Source of the DNA: JAIBJN01 sp963802795 | GTDB taxonomy: Bacteria; Actinomycetota; Thermoleophilia; Gaiellales; Gaiellaceae | NCBI GenBank assembly: GCA_963802795.1 | Contig: CAWDJV010000006.1 | Span: 1-64,000, forward strand | Length of the DNA stretch: 64,000 nt | Reading direction: 5' to 3' | Shown here: positions 7,443 through 16,252 of the stretch, piece after piece | How the letters are laid out: each line of letters opens with the position of its first letter | Numbering within the stretch: the first letter of the stretch is position 1 | The notes under the pieces: generated by a model | What the model was told of the DNA's origin: nothing | Seen by the model: the letters and a program-made list of their open reading frames with translations, nothing else | Database searches by the model: none | Program-made: the position numbers and the translations under genes

Positions 7443-8304
7443 GTGAGCCCGGTCGAGGTCCGCGACCTCGGCGAGCCCGAGGCGGTGGTGACCGATCCGC
7501 TGGGTGTGAGCCACCAGGTGCGCCTGGCCGGAACGGTGGTCACCCGCCATGTCCTGCAGCCGGGCTGGAGCTGGGAGGCATGCGGCCGGCCGCTGGTCGG
7601 CACGGCCTCGTGCGAGCTGTATCACCGCGGTGTGGTCCTCACAGGACGGATGGGCATCCGAACCGACGAGGGCGAGGAGGTGGTCATCGGGCCCAACCAG
7701 GTGTTCGACTTGCCGCCCGGCCACGTCACCTGGGTGGAGGGCGACGAGGAGCTGGTGATGGTCGACTGGGCCGGGGGCGCCGGCTTCGACCCGCAGCCGG
7801 GCAACCGACGCACGCGTGATGGCCACCATCCTGTTCACCGACATCGTCGACTCCACGGTCCACGCGCAAACGATGGGCGACGCGGCCTGGAAGCGCACCA
7901 TGACGATGCACGAGGACGTCGTCCGCACCGTGCTGGTCCGCTTCGGCGGCCGGGAGGTCGAGACCGCGGGGGATTCCTTTCTCATCGTGTTCGACGGCGC
8001 CGAGCGCGCGATCCGCGGCGGACTGGAGCTCGTCGAGGCCCTGGCGGCTATCCGGGTCTCCATCCGCGTCGGCATTCACAGCGGCGAGGTGGCACTGTCC
8101 GGCGAACGTGTCCAGGGGCTGGCGGTCCACGCTGCCGCTCGCATCCTGGCGGAGGCGGGCTCGGGCGAGGTGCTCGTGTCCGGCACCACGCGCGACCTAG
8201 CCGAGGGCGCTGCAGGGCTGGCGTTCGAGTCGCGCGGGCGATACCGCCTCAAGGGTCTGGAGCGAGAGCACGAGTTGTTCGCCGCGTCATCATCCGCCGA
8301 GTAG
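7443..8304 (+). CDS. cupin-adenylate/guanylate cyclase two-domain protein (frameshifted)
   Basis: Residues 1-120 form a cupin-like barrel (SWEACGRPLVGTASCELYHR, GEEVVIGPNQVFDLPPGHVT), probably a small-molecule sensor. One base later, at 7816, a class III nucleotide cyclase domain starts: ATILFTDIVDSTVHAQTMGD, with the metal-binding Asp in FTDIVDST, then VETAGDSFLIVFDG with the second metal Asp, VRVGIHSGEV-like strand (SIRVGIHSGEVALSG) and VHAAARILAEAGSGEVLVSG. The total length (862 bases) is one base over whole codons, so one protein with one indel is the best reading. Start GTG 7443 follows GGGGAGGATC. It would make cAMP or a related messenger in response to a ligand. Confidence 0.75.
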
Positions 8305-8352
8305 ACGCCACAGCCGGCGCCGAGGAAGGCCGACGGCTCACTCGGCGCCCGG

Positions 8353-8733
8353 TTAGTCCGCCGGCTGGAAGATCTCGATCGGGTTGCCGGAGGGGTCGTC
8401 GACGAGGATCTGTCGACCGCCGGGTCCGCTGACGATGTCGTTGCGGAAGCTGACGCCGGCGGCGCGGAGGCGCTCGACCTCGGCGCCGATGTCGTCGACG
8501 ACGAAGTGGATGCGGTTCCAGCCTCCTGGTTCGGGCCTGCGACCGTCGGGCATCGGCCGCCCGGCCGAGCTCTCGGGACCGGCGAGCAGCAGCCGCAGGT
8601 TGCCCTTGCTCACCTCGGCAAAGGCCGGCGAGGCGTTGTGGCCCGGCTCGAACCCGAAGTTCTCGGTGTAGAAGTCGATCGCCTGGTCGACGTCTTCGAC
8701 CATGTACCGGACGCTGACCTTTCCATCGGGCAT
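8353..8733 (-). CDS. VOC family (glyoxalase-like) protein
   Basis: 126 residues, complete. It opens VSVRYMVEDVDQAIDFYTEN (first beta-alpha-beta unit) and closes with NRIHFVVDDIGAEVERLRAA and GRQILVDDPSGNPIEIFQP, where His, and Glu in NPIEIF, match metal-ligand positions of the vicinal oxygen chelate fold. Members act as lyases, dioxygenases or antibiotic-binding proteins; the substrate is unknown. The gene stands alone and a clear start is at ATG 8733. Confidence 0.85.
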   Translation of the reverse strand: MPDGKVSVRYMVEDVDQAIDFYTENFGFEPGHNASPAFAEVSKGNLRLLLAGPESSAGRPMPDGRRPEPGGWNRIHFVVDDIGAEVERLRAAGVSFRNDIVSGPGGRQILVDDPSGNPIEIFQPAD

Positions 8734-8988
8734 TGCTCAACACCTCCGTAAGTTGTTAGCCCGTCGCGCTCCACGCAGGCCACCGGAAAAAGTGTCGAGG
8801 GCCTGCGTCGTTGGCGGCCCATACTCATACGCTTCCTCGGTAGCCGCCCAGCAAAACGTCGGGAACCTACGTTCGACCTGCTTCGCCGCGCCCTCTTCGG
8901 TTTCTGCCGGCTGAGCCCACCTCTCGGACGAGTCAGACGACGGCGCATCCCCTCTGGAGCTTTCAGTTTCGGGCGAATGCGGCTGACG

Positions 8989-8994
8989 TACGAT
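8989..8994 (+). promoter_or_regulatory. -10 box of the AraC-VOC-DUF1801 operon
   Basis: TACGAT lies 7 bases before the GTG start at 9002, so the transcript would begin at or next to the start codon (leaderless). The preceding 255 bases (8734-8988) hold no gene that I can support. Confidence 0.45.
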
Positions 8995-9001
8995 CTCGCA
9001 G

Positions 9002-9445
<444 letters not shown>

Positions 9446-9446
9446 C

Positions 9447-9875
9447 ATGACCGCCATGAACAACCTCACCATTCACGCGAGCATGCTTCCGCACGACGAT
9501 CCGGATGCCTCCCTGGCCTTCTATCGCGACACCCTGGGCTTCGAGGTCCGCGGTGACGTCGAGTACGGCGGGATGCACTGGATCACGGTCGGCCCGGCCG
9601 ACCAGCCCGGCACATCCATCGTCCTGTATCCGCCGGCCGCCAGCCCCGGCATCACCGACGACGAGCGCCGCACGATCGCCGAGATGATGGCCAAGGGGAC
9701 CTTCGCCAGCATCAACCTGGCCACCACCGACCTCGACGGCACCTTTGCGCGGTTGCAGGCCGGAGACGCCGAGGTCGTCCAGGAGCCGACCGACCAGCCG
9801 TACGGGATCCGCGACTGCGCCTTTCGCGACCCTGCGGGCAACCTCATCCGCATCCAGGAGCTGACCAATGGCTGA
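9447..9875 (+). CDS. VOC family protein
   Basis: 142 residues, complete. It begins LTIHASMLPHDDPDASLAFY and ends IRDCAFRDPAGNLIRIQELT, the two halves of a vicinal oxygen chelate fold with the family's terminal DPAGNLI motif. The end overlaps the next gene by 8 bases. Its neighbours (short AraC regulator upstream, DUF1801 downstream) form a common actinobacterial operon whose substrate is not known to me. Confidence 0.9.
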   Translation: MTAMNNLTIHASMLPHDDPDASLAFYRDTLGFEVRGDVEYGGMHWITVGPADQPGTSIVLYPPAASPGITDDERRTIAEMMAKGTFASINLATTDLDGTFARLQAGDAEVVQEPTDQPYGIRDCAFRDPAGNLIRIQELTNG

Positions 9876-10329
9876 GAAGAAGACTTCCAAGAAGAGCGCG
9901 ACGAAGTCCGCCGAGAAGTCCCAGGGATTCACGGCCGCGGAGAAGGCCGCGATGCGGGAGCGCGCCAAGGAGCTGAAGGCGGAAGCACGCAAGGCGGACG
10001 GGGAAAAGGCCCTGCTCGAGAAGGTCGCGGAGATGCCGGAGCCGGATCGCGTCATGGCCGAGCGGGTCCATGAGATCGTCAAGGCCAACGCGCCGGACCT
10101 CTCGCCGAAGACCTGGTACGGGATGCCCGCGTATGCCGACGCGGACGGCAAGGTCGTCATCTACTTCCAGAGCGCGCACAAGTTCGACTCGAGGTACGCG
10201 ACGTTCGGCTTCAACGACACGGCGAACCTCGACCAAGGCGCCATGTGGCCGACCTCCTTCGCGCTGAAGAAGTTGACCGCCGCCGACGAGAAGAAGATCG
10301 CCGCGCTCGTGAAGAAAGCGGTGAGCTGA
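9868..10329 (+). CDS. DUF1801 / iron-chaperone-like protein
   Basis: 153 residues. The first 50 are very rich in Lys and Ala (KKTSKKSATKSAEKSQGFTA), a flexible tail. The core carries ANAPDLSPKTWYGMPAYADA, GKVVIYFQSAHKFDSRYATF and the C-terminal helix LTAADEKKIAALVKKAV, typical of the DUF1801 (YdhG/frataxin-like) fold. The family's activity is not settled; some members have been proposed to bind iron. Translationally coupled to the VOC gene. Confidence 0.85.
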   Translation: MAEKKTSKKSATKSAEKSQGFTAAEKAAMRERAKELKAEARKADGEKALLEKVAEMPEPDRVMAERVHEIVKANAPDLSPKTWYGMPAYADADGKVVIYFQSAHKFDSRYATFGFNDTANLDQGAMWPTSFALKKLTAADEKKIAALVKKAVS

Positions 10330-10387
10330 GGACTGAGCGGCTCAGACCCCGTACGGCCGCGCGACGGTCGAGGGCATCGCACGCCGC

Positions 10388-10921
10388 TTAGTCAGCTCGC
10401 CGTAGCCGCAAGCCCAGGTAGAGGGCGCTCGGCAAGCCGCCGATGACCCACAACACGAAGAAGAACGTCTCGAACGTACTGGACGTGCTCTCCGAGTAGC
10501 TGTCGACGATCGCGAGCGTGAGGAACGGAACCACCGCCAGCAGCGCGAGCCCCGTTCCGATGGTCTTCTCGCGGTTCGACCACGCCTTGGAGATCAGAAC
10601 CATCGCGATGCCGAAGAGCCAGCCGATGAACGGGACGACGAGCGTCACCATCGCGGCCACCTCGAGCTTGCCCGTGGGCCGCTGCTCGGCCTCCGGCGCG
10701 GGCTCCGCGGCTTCGACGATCTCCTCCGGCGGCCCGAGCCGTTCGAGCACGTTGCGGACAGCGACCTCGCCGGCAGCCTCCTCCTCGCGCAGCGCCGCCT
10801 CGATGTGCTCCCGGATCTCCGCGATCAGCTCTGCGCGTCGTGACCGCTGCAGGTGCGCTGCGGCCTCCTCGAGCCGGCTCAGGTAGTCGTCGACGAGCCG
10901 GTCGGTCTGCATGGTGGTCAT
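10388..10921 (-). CDS. HAAS-domain membrane protein (PadR partner)
   Basis: 177 residues. The N-terminal helical domain (DDYLSRLEEAAAHLQRSRRA, ELIAEIREHIEAALREEEAA, VRNVLERLGPPEEIVEAAEP) is the HAAS/DUF1700-type signalling domain that nearly always occurs next to a PadR regulator. Three membrane segments follow (AAMVTLVVPFIGWLFGIAMV, TGLALLAVVPFLTLAIVDSY, FFFVLWVIGGLPSALYLGLR). Its ATG overlaps the PadR stop by four bases, so the two are co-translated. It is presumed to take part in envelope or permease regulation together with PadR. Confidence 0.85.
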   Translation of the reverse strand: MTTMQTDRLVDDYLSRLEEAAAHLQRSRRAELIAEIREHIEAALREEEAAGEVAVRNVLERLGPPEEIVEAAEPAPEAEQRPTGKLEVAAMVTLVVPFIGWLFGIAMVLISKAWSNREKTIGTGLALLAVVPFLTLAIVDSYSESTSSTFETFFFVLWVIGGLPSALYLGLRLRRAD

Positions 10922-11274
10922 CCTTCCTCCTTCGTCAGGATCGCATCGACTGAGTCGCGGAACCGGGCCCATTCCTTCGCGAAGTCGTCGAGCGCCTCCC
11001 GGCCCGCGTCGGTGAGCTCGTAGTAGCGCCGTGGCGGGCCCGACTCGGACTCGCGCCAGAACGTCGTCACGAGCTGCTCCTTCCGCAGGCGCGTGAGCAG
11101 CGGGTAGATCGTCCCCTCGCTCGTGACGAGCCCGTCCACCACGGAGAGCTCGCGAACGAGCTCGAAGCCGTAGCGAGGGCCGCCGCGCAGGAGCGCGAGC
11201 ACGCAGTACTCAACCGTGCCGCGACGCAGCTGGGAGAGCGACTTGCGTGTCTGAACAGGTTCCATGCAATACAT
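10918..11274 (-). CDS. PadR family transcriptional regulator
   Basis: About 115 residues. The winged helix is plain: GTVEYCVLALLRGGPRYGFE, then GTIYPLLTRLRKEQLVTTFW and RRYYELTDAGREALDDFAKE with a C-terminal dimerisation helix. PadR proteins are ligand-responsive repressors, often of transporters or of their own operon. A near-perfect palindrome covers the proposed start codon; the second ATG (11265) is an equally possible start. Confidence 0.92.
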   Translation of the reverse strand: MYCMEPVQTRKSLSQLRRGTVEYCVLALLRGGPRYGFELVRELSVVDGLVTSEGTIYPLLTRLRKEQLVTTFWRESESGPPRRYYELTDAGREALDDFAKEWARFRDSVDAILTKEEG

Positions 11275-11280
11275 GGTACC
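11258..11280. promoter_or_regulatory. palindromic operator candidate at the padR start
   Basis: On the plus strand GGTTCCATG, CAATA, CATGGTACC: nine-base arms with one mismatch around a 5-base centre. It overlaps the start of the PadR gene, the usual place of a PadR autoregulatory site. The binding itself is inferred. Confidence 0.5.
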
Positions 11281-11432
11281 TTGCGAACGCTCAGCGTGTC
11301 AACCTCGTCGCCCCAAGCTCTCAGAGTGCTGCTCGATCATCTGCACGCCCTCCCCCTCCTCCGTGCCGCGAAGAAGGTCGGGAGACCGGCCCTGAGCGCA
11401 CACGCCGCGTAAGGGTGGTGGAGCCGGCCCTG

Positions 11433-12552
11433 TCAGCGGAGGTTGCGGAAGAACGTTCGCACGTCCCCCACGAGGAGGTCGGGCTCCTTGTGGGCGGCGA
11501 AGTGGCCGCCGTGCTCGAACGTCGACCAGTGAACGATGTTCGTGTGGTCGCGCTCGGCGAAGCGGCGGATGCCGCTGAAGTCGCCGCCGAAAGCTGCCAG
11601 CCCGATCGGGATCGTGGTCGGCTCGGTCGGTGGGTTGGCGTGGGCGTTCTCGTAGTAGAGCCGCGCGGCGGAGGCGGCGGTTCCGGTCAGCCAGTAGAGC
11701 ATCACGTTGGTGAGGGCGAAGTCGGCGTCCAGATCCTCGCCGAGGAGCTGGGCGTTCCAGGCGAGCAGGCCGACGGGTGAGTCGAGAAGCGCGAAGGCCA
11801 GCGTCTGCGGCTGCTGCGCCATGAGCGTGTTGAACGAGAACTTGTTCTCGTAGAACCACTGGAGCGTCTCGAGCTCGCGCTGCTCCTCCGGGGTGAGGTC
11901 CGTCAGCTCGGCGGGGTCGCCGGAGGGAAACGAGAAGAGCTGCGTCACGTGGACGCCGACGACGTGGTCGGGGTCGGTCCGACCGACTTCGGGACTGATC
12001 ATCGAGCCGGCGTCGTTGCCCACCGCGCCGTAACGCTCGTAGCCGAGTCGGTTCATCAGCTCCGCCCACGCCTGGGCGATGCGGTAGTTGCTCCAACCCG
12101 GTTCGTTCGTCGGCCCGGAGAACCCGTATCCGGGCAGCGACGGGATGACGAGATCGAAGGCGTCCGCGGGCTCGCCGCCGTGCTTCCGCGGGTCGGTCAA
12201 CGGGCCGATGACGTCGAGGAACTCGACGATGGAGCCCGGCCACCCGTGCGTCATGACGAGCGGTAGGGCCTTCGGCTCGGGTGAGCGCACGTGGAGGAAG
12301 TGGACGTTCTGTCCGTCGATCGTGGTCGTGAACTGCGGGTGCTCGTTGAGGCGTGCCTCCCAGACGCGCCAGTCGTAGTCGCTGCGCCAGTAGTCGGCGA
12401 GCTCCTTGACGTAGCCGAGCGGCACGCCGTAGCTCCACCCGGCGTCCGGGCAGCTGGTCGGGCCAGCGCGTCCGGGCGAGCCGTTCCTGCAGATCGTCCA
12501 GCACGGTCTGTGGGACGTCGATCCGGAAGGGACTGATGTCTGTGTCGGTCAT
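11433..12552 (-). CDS. epoxide hydrolase (EHN domain, alpha/beta hydrolase; frameshifted)
   Basis: About 373 residues. The N-terminal EHN lid starts ISPFRIDVPQTVLDDLQERL with ARTRWPD; after an indel near 12450 it continues PLGYVKELADYWRSDYDWRV. The hydrolase core has THGWPGSIVEFLDVI (oxyanion hole), ERYGAVGNDAGSMISPEVGR (nucleophile Asp in GNDAG) and EHGGHFAAHKEPDLLVGDVR (catalytic His). Soluble epoxide hydrolases open epoxides to diols and often serve detoxification. No signal peptide. It stands alone, divergent from nothing nearby. Confidence 0.88.
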
Positions 12553-12642
12553 GCGGGCGACCCTACGTGCGAACGCGGTCAGCTTCTGCCCGCGTTGTTT
12601 GGAAGGGCTCGTAGCGAACGCAGGGTTTGCGTCAAACGGGTA

Positions 12643-14490
12643 TCACGGATAATCGACGATGTAGACGGGAGCGCCGATTCTGCTCACGTCGGCCGGGCCG
12701 CCGACTCCGTTGACTACGTGGTCGATCGTGCCGGCACTGAGGTTGACCGTCATGACGTGGTGCAGCTGGACGCCCGGGGTCTGGGGGACCTCGAACCCGT
12801 TCTCGGTGTGGATCGACGGGTTGTTCCGGTTGAAGACGTAGACGCCGCCGCCGTAGAGCTTGTGGGTTCTCACCTGGTCTCCGACCTTGTAGCCGGCCCA
12901 GCCCTCGACGCCGTCGTGCATCCAATCCGCCTGGGTCGGCGGATCGTACGGCAGCTCGTTCTGGTACAGGATCGTGACGCCGTTCTCGCCGTTCCAGATG
13001 GTGTTGTACTCCTGGAAGTGCTCGACGAAGAGGCCGGTCGCCGTCACGTTGTCCCCGTTGACGATGACGCCGTTGCGGCCGGTGTTGGTGTTCCAGCGCT
13101 CCGTGTCGCCGGAGAAGCCCTCGACGCCGTGGTCGGCGCGCCAGACCCATGTGTGATCGATCAGGACGTTGTTGCTGTTGACCTCGAGCGCGACGTCGGC
13201 TTTGCCGATGTGCGGTCCACCGACGCGGAAGTACACGTCCGACAACGTCGTCGGGTTGGACGGGTCGTTCTTCTTGGGGCTCGAGTTGCCGTTCTTCTTG
13301 CCGACCTCCAGAAGCACCGGCGACTCGACGGTGCCGGCGTCGATCGTGACGCCGGCGATGACCACGCCGGGAACGTCGGCGACCTCCAGCGGGGTCGCCC
13401 CGTCGACGGCGGTGAGCGTCGCGTGCCCGATGCCGAGCACCACGGTGTCCGGGCGCTTGACGGAGATGCTCCTCCCCACGTCGTAGACGCCCGGGGTGAG
13501 CAGCAGATTCATGCCGCGGGCCAGTTGGTTGTTGATCGTCTGCACCGAGTCCGACGGCTTCGCGACGAAGAAGTCGCGGAGCGGGATCGTACGACCCGCC
13601 GTCATGCCGTCGGCCCAGGAGATGCCGCTCGTGTTGGTGTGCGCGGAAGGTACGCGGACGTTGTAGTTGCCCTGCGCGTCGACGAACAGGTACGGCTTCT
13701 CGCGGCTTATCGGCGTCGTATCGAGGGTCGTGTACGGCGGGCTCGGGAAGCCGGCGTCCGACGGCGCCCCTTCGACGCCCGCGAAGACCTGGTTCCACAC
13801 GGCGTTCGACCAGCCCGCGACCCGGCTGTCGCGAGTCAGCCACTGCTGCTGCGATCCGTTGATGACGAACGGGAGGTCCGAGTCGGCGATGAAGCCGCCG
13901 CTGGCGAACTGGGGCCCGGCCGTGCAGTAGTCCATGAGCGAGAGGTTGCCGCCGGCGATGTCGAGACGGCGCATCGACGCGGCCTGGGAGACTGCCCAGA
14001 AGTTCGCAGAGGCGCGACAGCCGTCCTGCCCGAGGGCGTTGATGTTCAGTGACAGGTTGGACAGCGTGCGCCAGAAGTTGACGAGAGCGTGGCAGTTGCT
14101 CGTGCCCCCGTCGTCCAGGCAGCGGTTGTACACCTCGATCTTGCCGTTGATCGTCACGTCGGTCGGCGAGGCGCCCAGGCCGGCGACCTCCGTGTAGTAG
14201 CCCACCTTCATCTGCAGGGGCTGGGTGGGTGTGCCGTAGACGCCGGGCTCGAACAGGAGCGCGTAGCGGTTCGTGCCCATCTCGGCGTCGACCTGCTGGG
14301 CGTGGATCGCGTCGACGGTTGCCTGGATCTGGCTGACCGGCATGCTCGGATCGAAGACGATCACGTTCGGCCCGAAGGCAGGCGCCGGCGGCGCGGCCCT
14401 CGCGGTCGATACACCGGTGCTCGCACTCGCGAGGAGCGCGACCAGAACCAGCCCAAGACGCAGCATCGTCGTCGATCGAACGCGCAACAT
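12643..14490 (-). CDS. secreted right-handed beta-helix protein
   Basis: 615 residues, intact. A signal peptide (MLRLGLVLVALLASASTGVS then TARA-A) at residues 9-32 sends it outside the cell. The body shows repeated short Val/Asn/Gly-rich strands characteristic of pectate-lyase-like parallel beta-helices (PGVVIAGVTIDAGTVESPVL, NNVLIDHTWVWRADHGVEGF, NGVIVNGDNVTATGLFVEHF). Homologues carry an unsupported database label of adenylyl cyclase; nothing in the sequence supports that. A polysaccharide-binding or -cleaving role is likely. Start ATG 14490 is preceded at good distance by GAGGAGG. Confidence 0.75.
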   Translation of the reverse strand: MLRVRSTTMLRLGLVLVALLASASTGVSTARAAPPAPAFGPNVIVFDPSMPVSQIQATVDAIHAQQVDAEMGTNRYALLFEPGVYGTPTQPLQMKVGYYTEVAGLGASPTDVTINGKIEVYNRCLDDGGTSNCHALVNFWRTLSNLSLNINALGQDGCRASANFWAVSQAASMRRLDIAGGNLSLMDYCTAGPQFASGGFIADSDLPFVINGSQQQWLTRDSRVAGWSNAVWNQVFAGVEGAPSDAGFPSPPYTTLDTTPISREKPYLFVDAQGNYNVRVPSAHTNTSGISWADGMTAGRTIPLRDFFVAKPSDSVQTINNQLARGMNLLLTPGVYDVGRSISVKRPDTVVLGIGHATLTAVDGATPLEVADVPGVVIAGVTIDAGTVESPVLLEVGKKNGNSSPKKNDPSNPTTLSDVYFRVGGPHIGKADVALEVNSNNVLIDHTWVWRADHGVEGFSGDTERWNTNTGRNGVIVNGDNVTATGLFVEHFQEYNTIWNGENGVTILYQNELPYDPPTQADWMHDGVEGWAGYKVGDQVRTHKLYGGGVYVFNRNNPSIHTENGFEVPQTPGVQLHHVMTVNLSAGTIDHVVNGVGGPADVSRIGAPVYIVDYP

Positions 14491-14590
14491 GGATCCTCCT
14501 CGTTCCCCCTCGGCGCACCCGGTCACAAACGGATAAGGAGCCTAGCGCTCGGAGCTCGGCGGTGCTCGCCGGTGCCCAGAAGGCTCGGTC

Positions 14591-15674
14591 CTAGCTCGAC
14601 TCGATCGAGCTCAGGCCGAGCCACGAGGTCAGGTCCTCCAGCTCGGCCTGCACGGCCTTCGTCATCGTGCGTGTGAACTTCACGTCCTCGTGGATCGCGT
14701 TGACCCGCAGCACGGAAGCTTTCCGGTCGGCGGCGGCGTCGAGCTTCCCGACCAGCCGGTCCTCGTGGAGGATCGGGAGGGCGAAGTAGCCCCAGCGGCG
14801 CTTGGCGGCGGGCTTGTACATCTCGAGCGTGAACTCGAAGTCGAACAGCTCCTCGGCTCGGACGCGGTCGTGGACGAGCCGGTCGAAGGGCGACAGCAGC
14901 GCCGTCCGTCCCTCGAAGTCCTCGCCGAGCGCGGTGGGGTCGACGCGCCACTCGCCCTTGACACCCTCGACCACGGCCGGCTCGCCGGCTTCGCCGACGT
15001 GGACGGGCTCCATCGGCATCGCCCTGGCCTTCTCCCGGGCGATGCCGAGCGAGGCGAGCCGCCGCTCGTTCTTCCTGCGCTCGGCTTCCTCGACCGACGG
15101 GACTGCGACGTCGGCCGGATACACCCGCTCGGCCAGGTCCCACAGCCGTTCCCGCCCGACGCGCCCGGCGATCGCGACCTCGCCGCGCATCATCAGGAAC
15201 TCCAGCATTTGCGTGACGTTGCGGTTGTTCGTCCACCCGCTCGAGGCCCACGGCACCACACATGTGTCCGGGATGTCGCGCGAGCTCAACGGGCCGGAGC
15301 TCCCGAGCAGCTCGAGGATGTCGCGTCGGAAGCGGTCGTTGTCGCGCAGCCAGGCGCGCGGCCGGTCGTGGCTCGGCCAACCGGCCGCGCCGGCCAGGTA
15401 CAGCCCGAGGTCGCTCATGGGCCGCACCAGCGCGTCGAGCTCGAACAGCGTCCGGTCCTGCTCCAGCGCCAGTTTGAGCTCGGCGGGGTCGTACGTAGAT
15501 CCGAGGCGGCTCCAGGCCACGAGGTCGGCGCTCGGCGCGATCGCGGCGGTCGGGTCGATCTGCAGCAGGGTCAGCTGCCGCACGACCGCGAGCAACTCGG
15601 TCGGCCGACGGTGCATCGAGCATCTGCGCGCGAACCGCGATCTGGCGAGCCTGCGCCTTGGTCAGCCGGTGCAC
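14591..15674 (-). CDS. YcaQ-type (HTH_42) winged-helix DNA glycosylase-like protein (frameshifted)
   Basis: About 360 residues. It starts RLTKAQARQIAVRAQML; after an indel near 15610 it continues LLAVVRQLTLLQIDPTAAIA, the motif of the family that includes E. coli YcaQ, an interstrand crosslink glycosylase. Further landmarks: FRRDILELLGSSGPLSSRDI, DLAERVYPADVAVPS and LLSPFDRLVHDRVRAEELFD with FEFTLEMYKPAAKRRWGYF near the end, as in YcaQ relatives. Proposed role: excision of bulky or crosslinked bases, inferred from the family. Its neighbour at 16253 is a distant paralogue. Confidence 0.8.
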
Positions 15675-15684
15675 GGACAGGAGG

Positions 15685-16095
15685 CTACGTTCGCAGCGCC
15701 TCGATCGTCTCCGTTGCGACGATCCCCTCCACCCGGCGTGCCAGTTCCGCGTCCATGGTCACGAACGCGTCTGCCTGCAGCTGAGTCAGTGCAACGTACT
15801 CGGCGTCGTACGTCTCGGCCCACCCCAGCTGTTCGGCGACGTTCCAGGCCCGACGCCGGAGGACGGCGTCGCCGAGGAGGCGGATCGGGATCGCCCAGAC
15901 GCGGGTGAGTCGGTCGAGAGCGACATCCGGCGGGATCTCGCCCGCGTGCACGGCCTCATGCAGGGCCGACAGCGTCTGGGAGCGTAAGAGCGTCGGCGCG
16001 AGAAGCTCGTGCTCGGCCGGGATCTCGATTCCCTCGCTCGCCAGGTGGAGGACGACGCCGCAGTCGACGACGAATCTCGTCACGTACCTGTGCAC
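15685..16095 (-). CDS. PIN domain ribonuclease (VapC-like toxin)
   Basis: About 136 residues from GTG 16095; an in-frame ATG at 16167 would add a basic tail with no family match. The acidic residues that hold magnesium are seen in RYVTRFVVDCGVVLHLASEG (first Asp), LSALHEAVHAGE (Glu), ETYDAEYVALTQLQADAFVT (Asp) and MDAELAR (last Asp). Such enzymes cut tRNA or mRNA and usually pair with a VapB antitoxin directly upstream. No antitoxin gene can be found in the 160 bases upstream, so it is solitary or lost its partner. Confidence 0.7.
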   Translation of the reverse strand: MHRYVTRFVVDCGVVLHLASEGIEIPAEHELLAPTLLRSQTLSALHEAVHAGEIPPDVALDRLTRVWAIPIRLLGDAVLRRRAWNVAEQLGWAETYDAEYVALTQLQADAFVTMDAELARRVEGIVATETIEALRT

Positions 16096-16252
16096 GCTAG
16101 CGCACCCCTGTCGCCGCTCGCGCCGCGTCCGCCCCGAGCGGGCGGTGTCGCCGGACGAGATCGACATTTCTGCCCCTTTTCATGGAAGGGTGGAACGACT
16201 AAGGAACGCCGTGCCGAAGACCAGGAATCCATCCGGAACGACGCCTGAGCGC

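Noticed and set aside
8734..8988. Short frames in the gap before the AraC gene
   Set aside because: None has a ribosome site, family motif or natural composition; treated as non-coding.
12595..14052. 485-residue plus-strand frame rich in Val, Asp and Arg
   Set aside because: It is the shadow of the secreted beta-helix gene on the other strand; the minus frame has a signal peptide and ribosome site.
12643..14490. Adenylyl cyclase label for the secreted protein
   Set aside because: No cyclase motif; signal peptide and beta-helix strand pattern contradict it.
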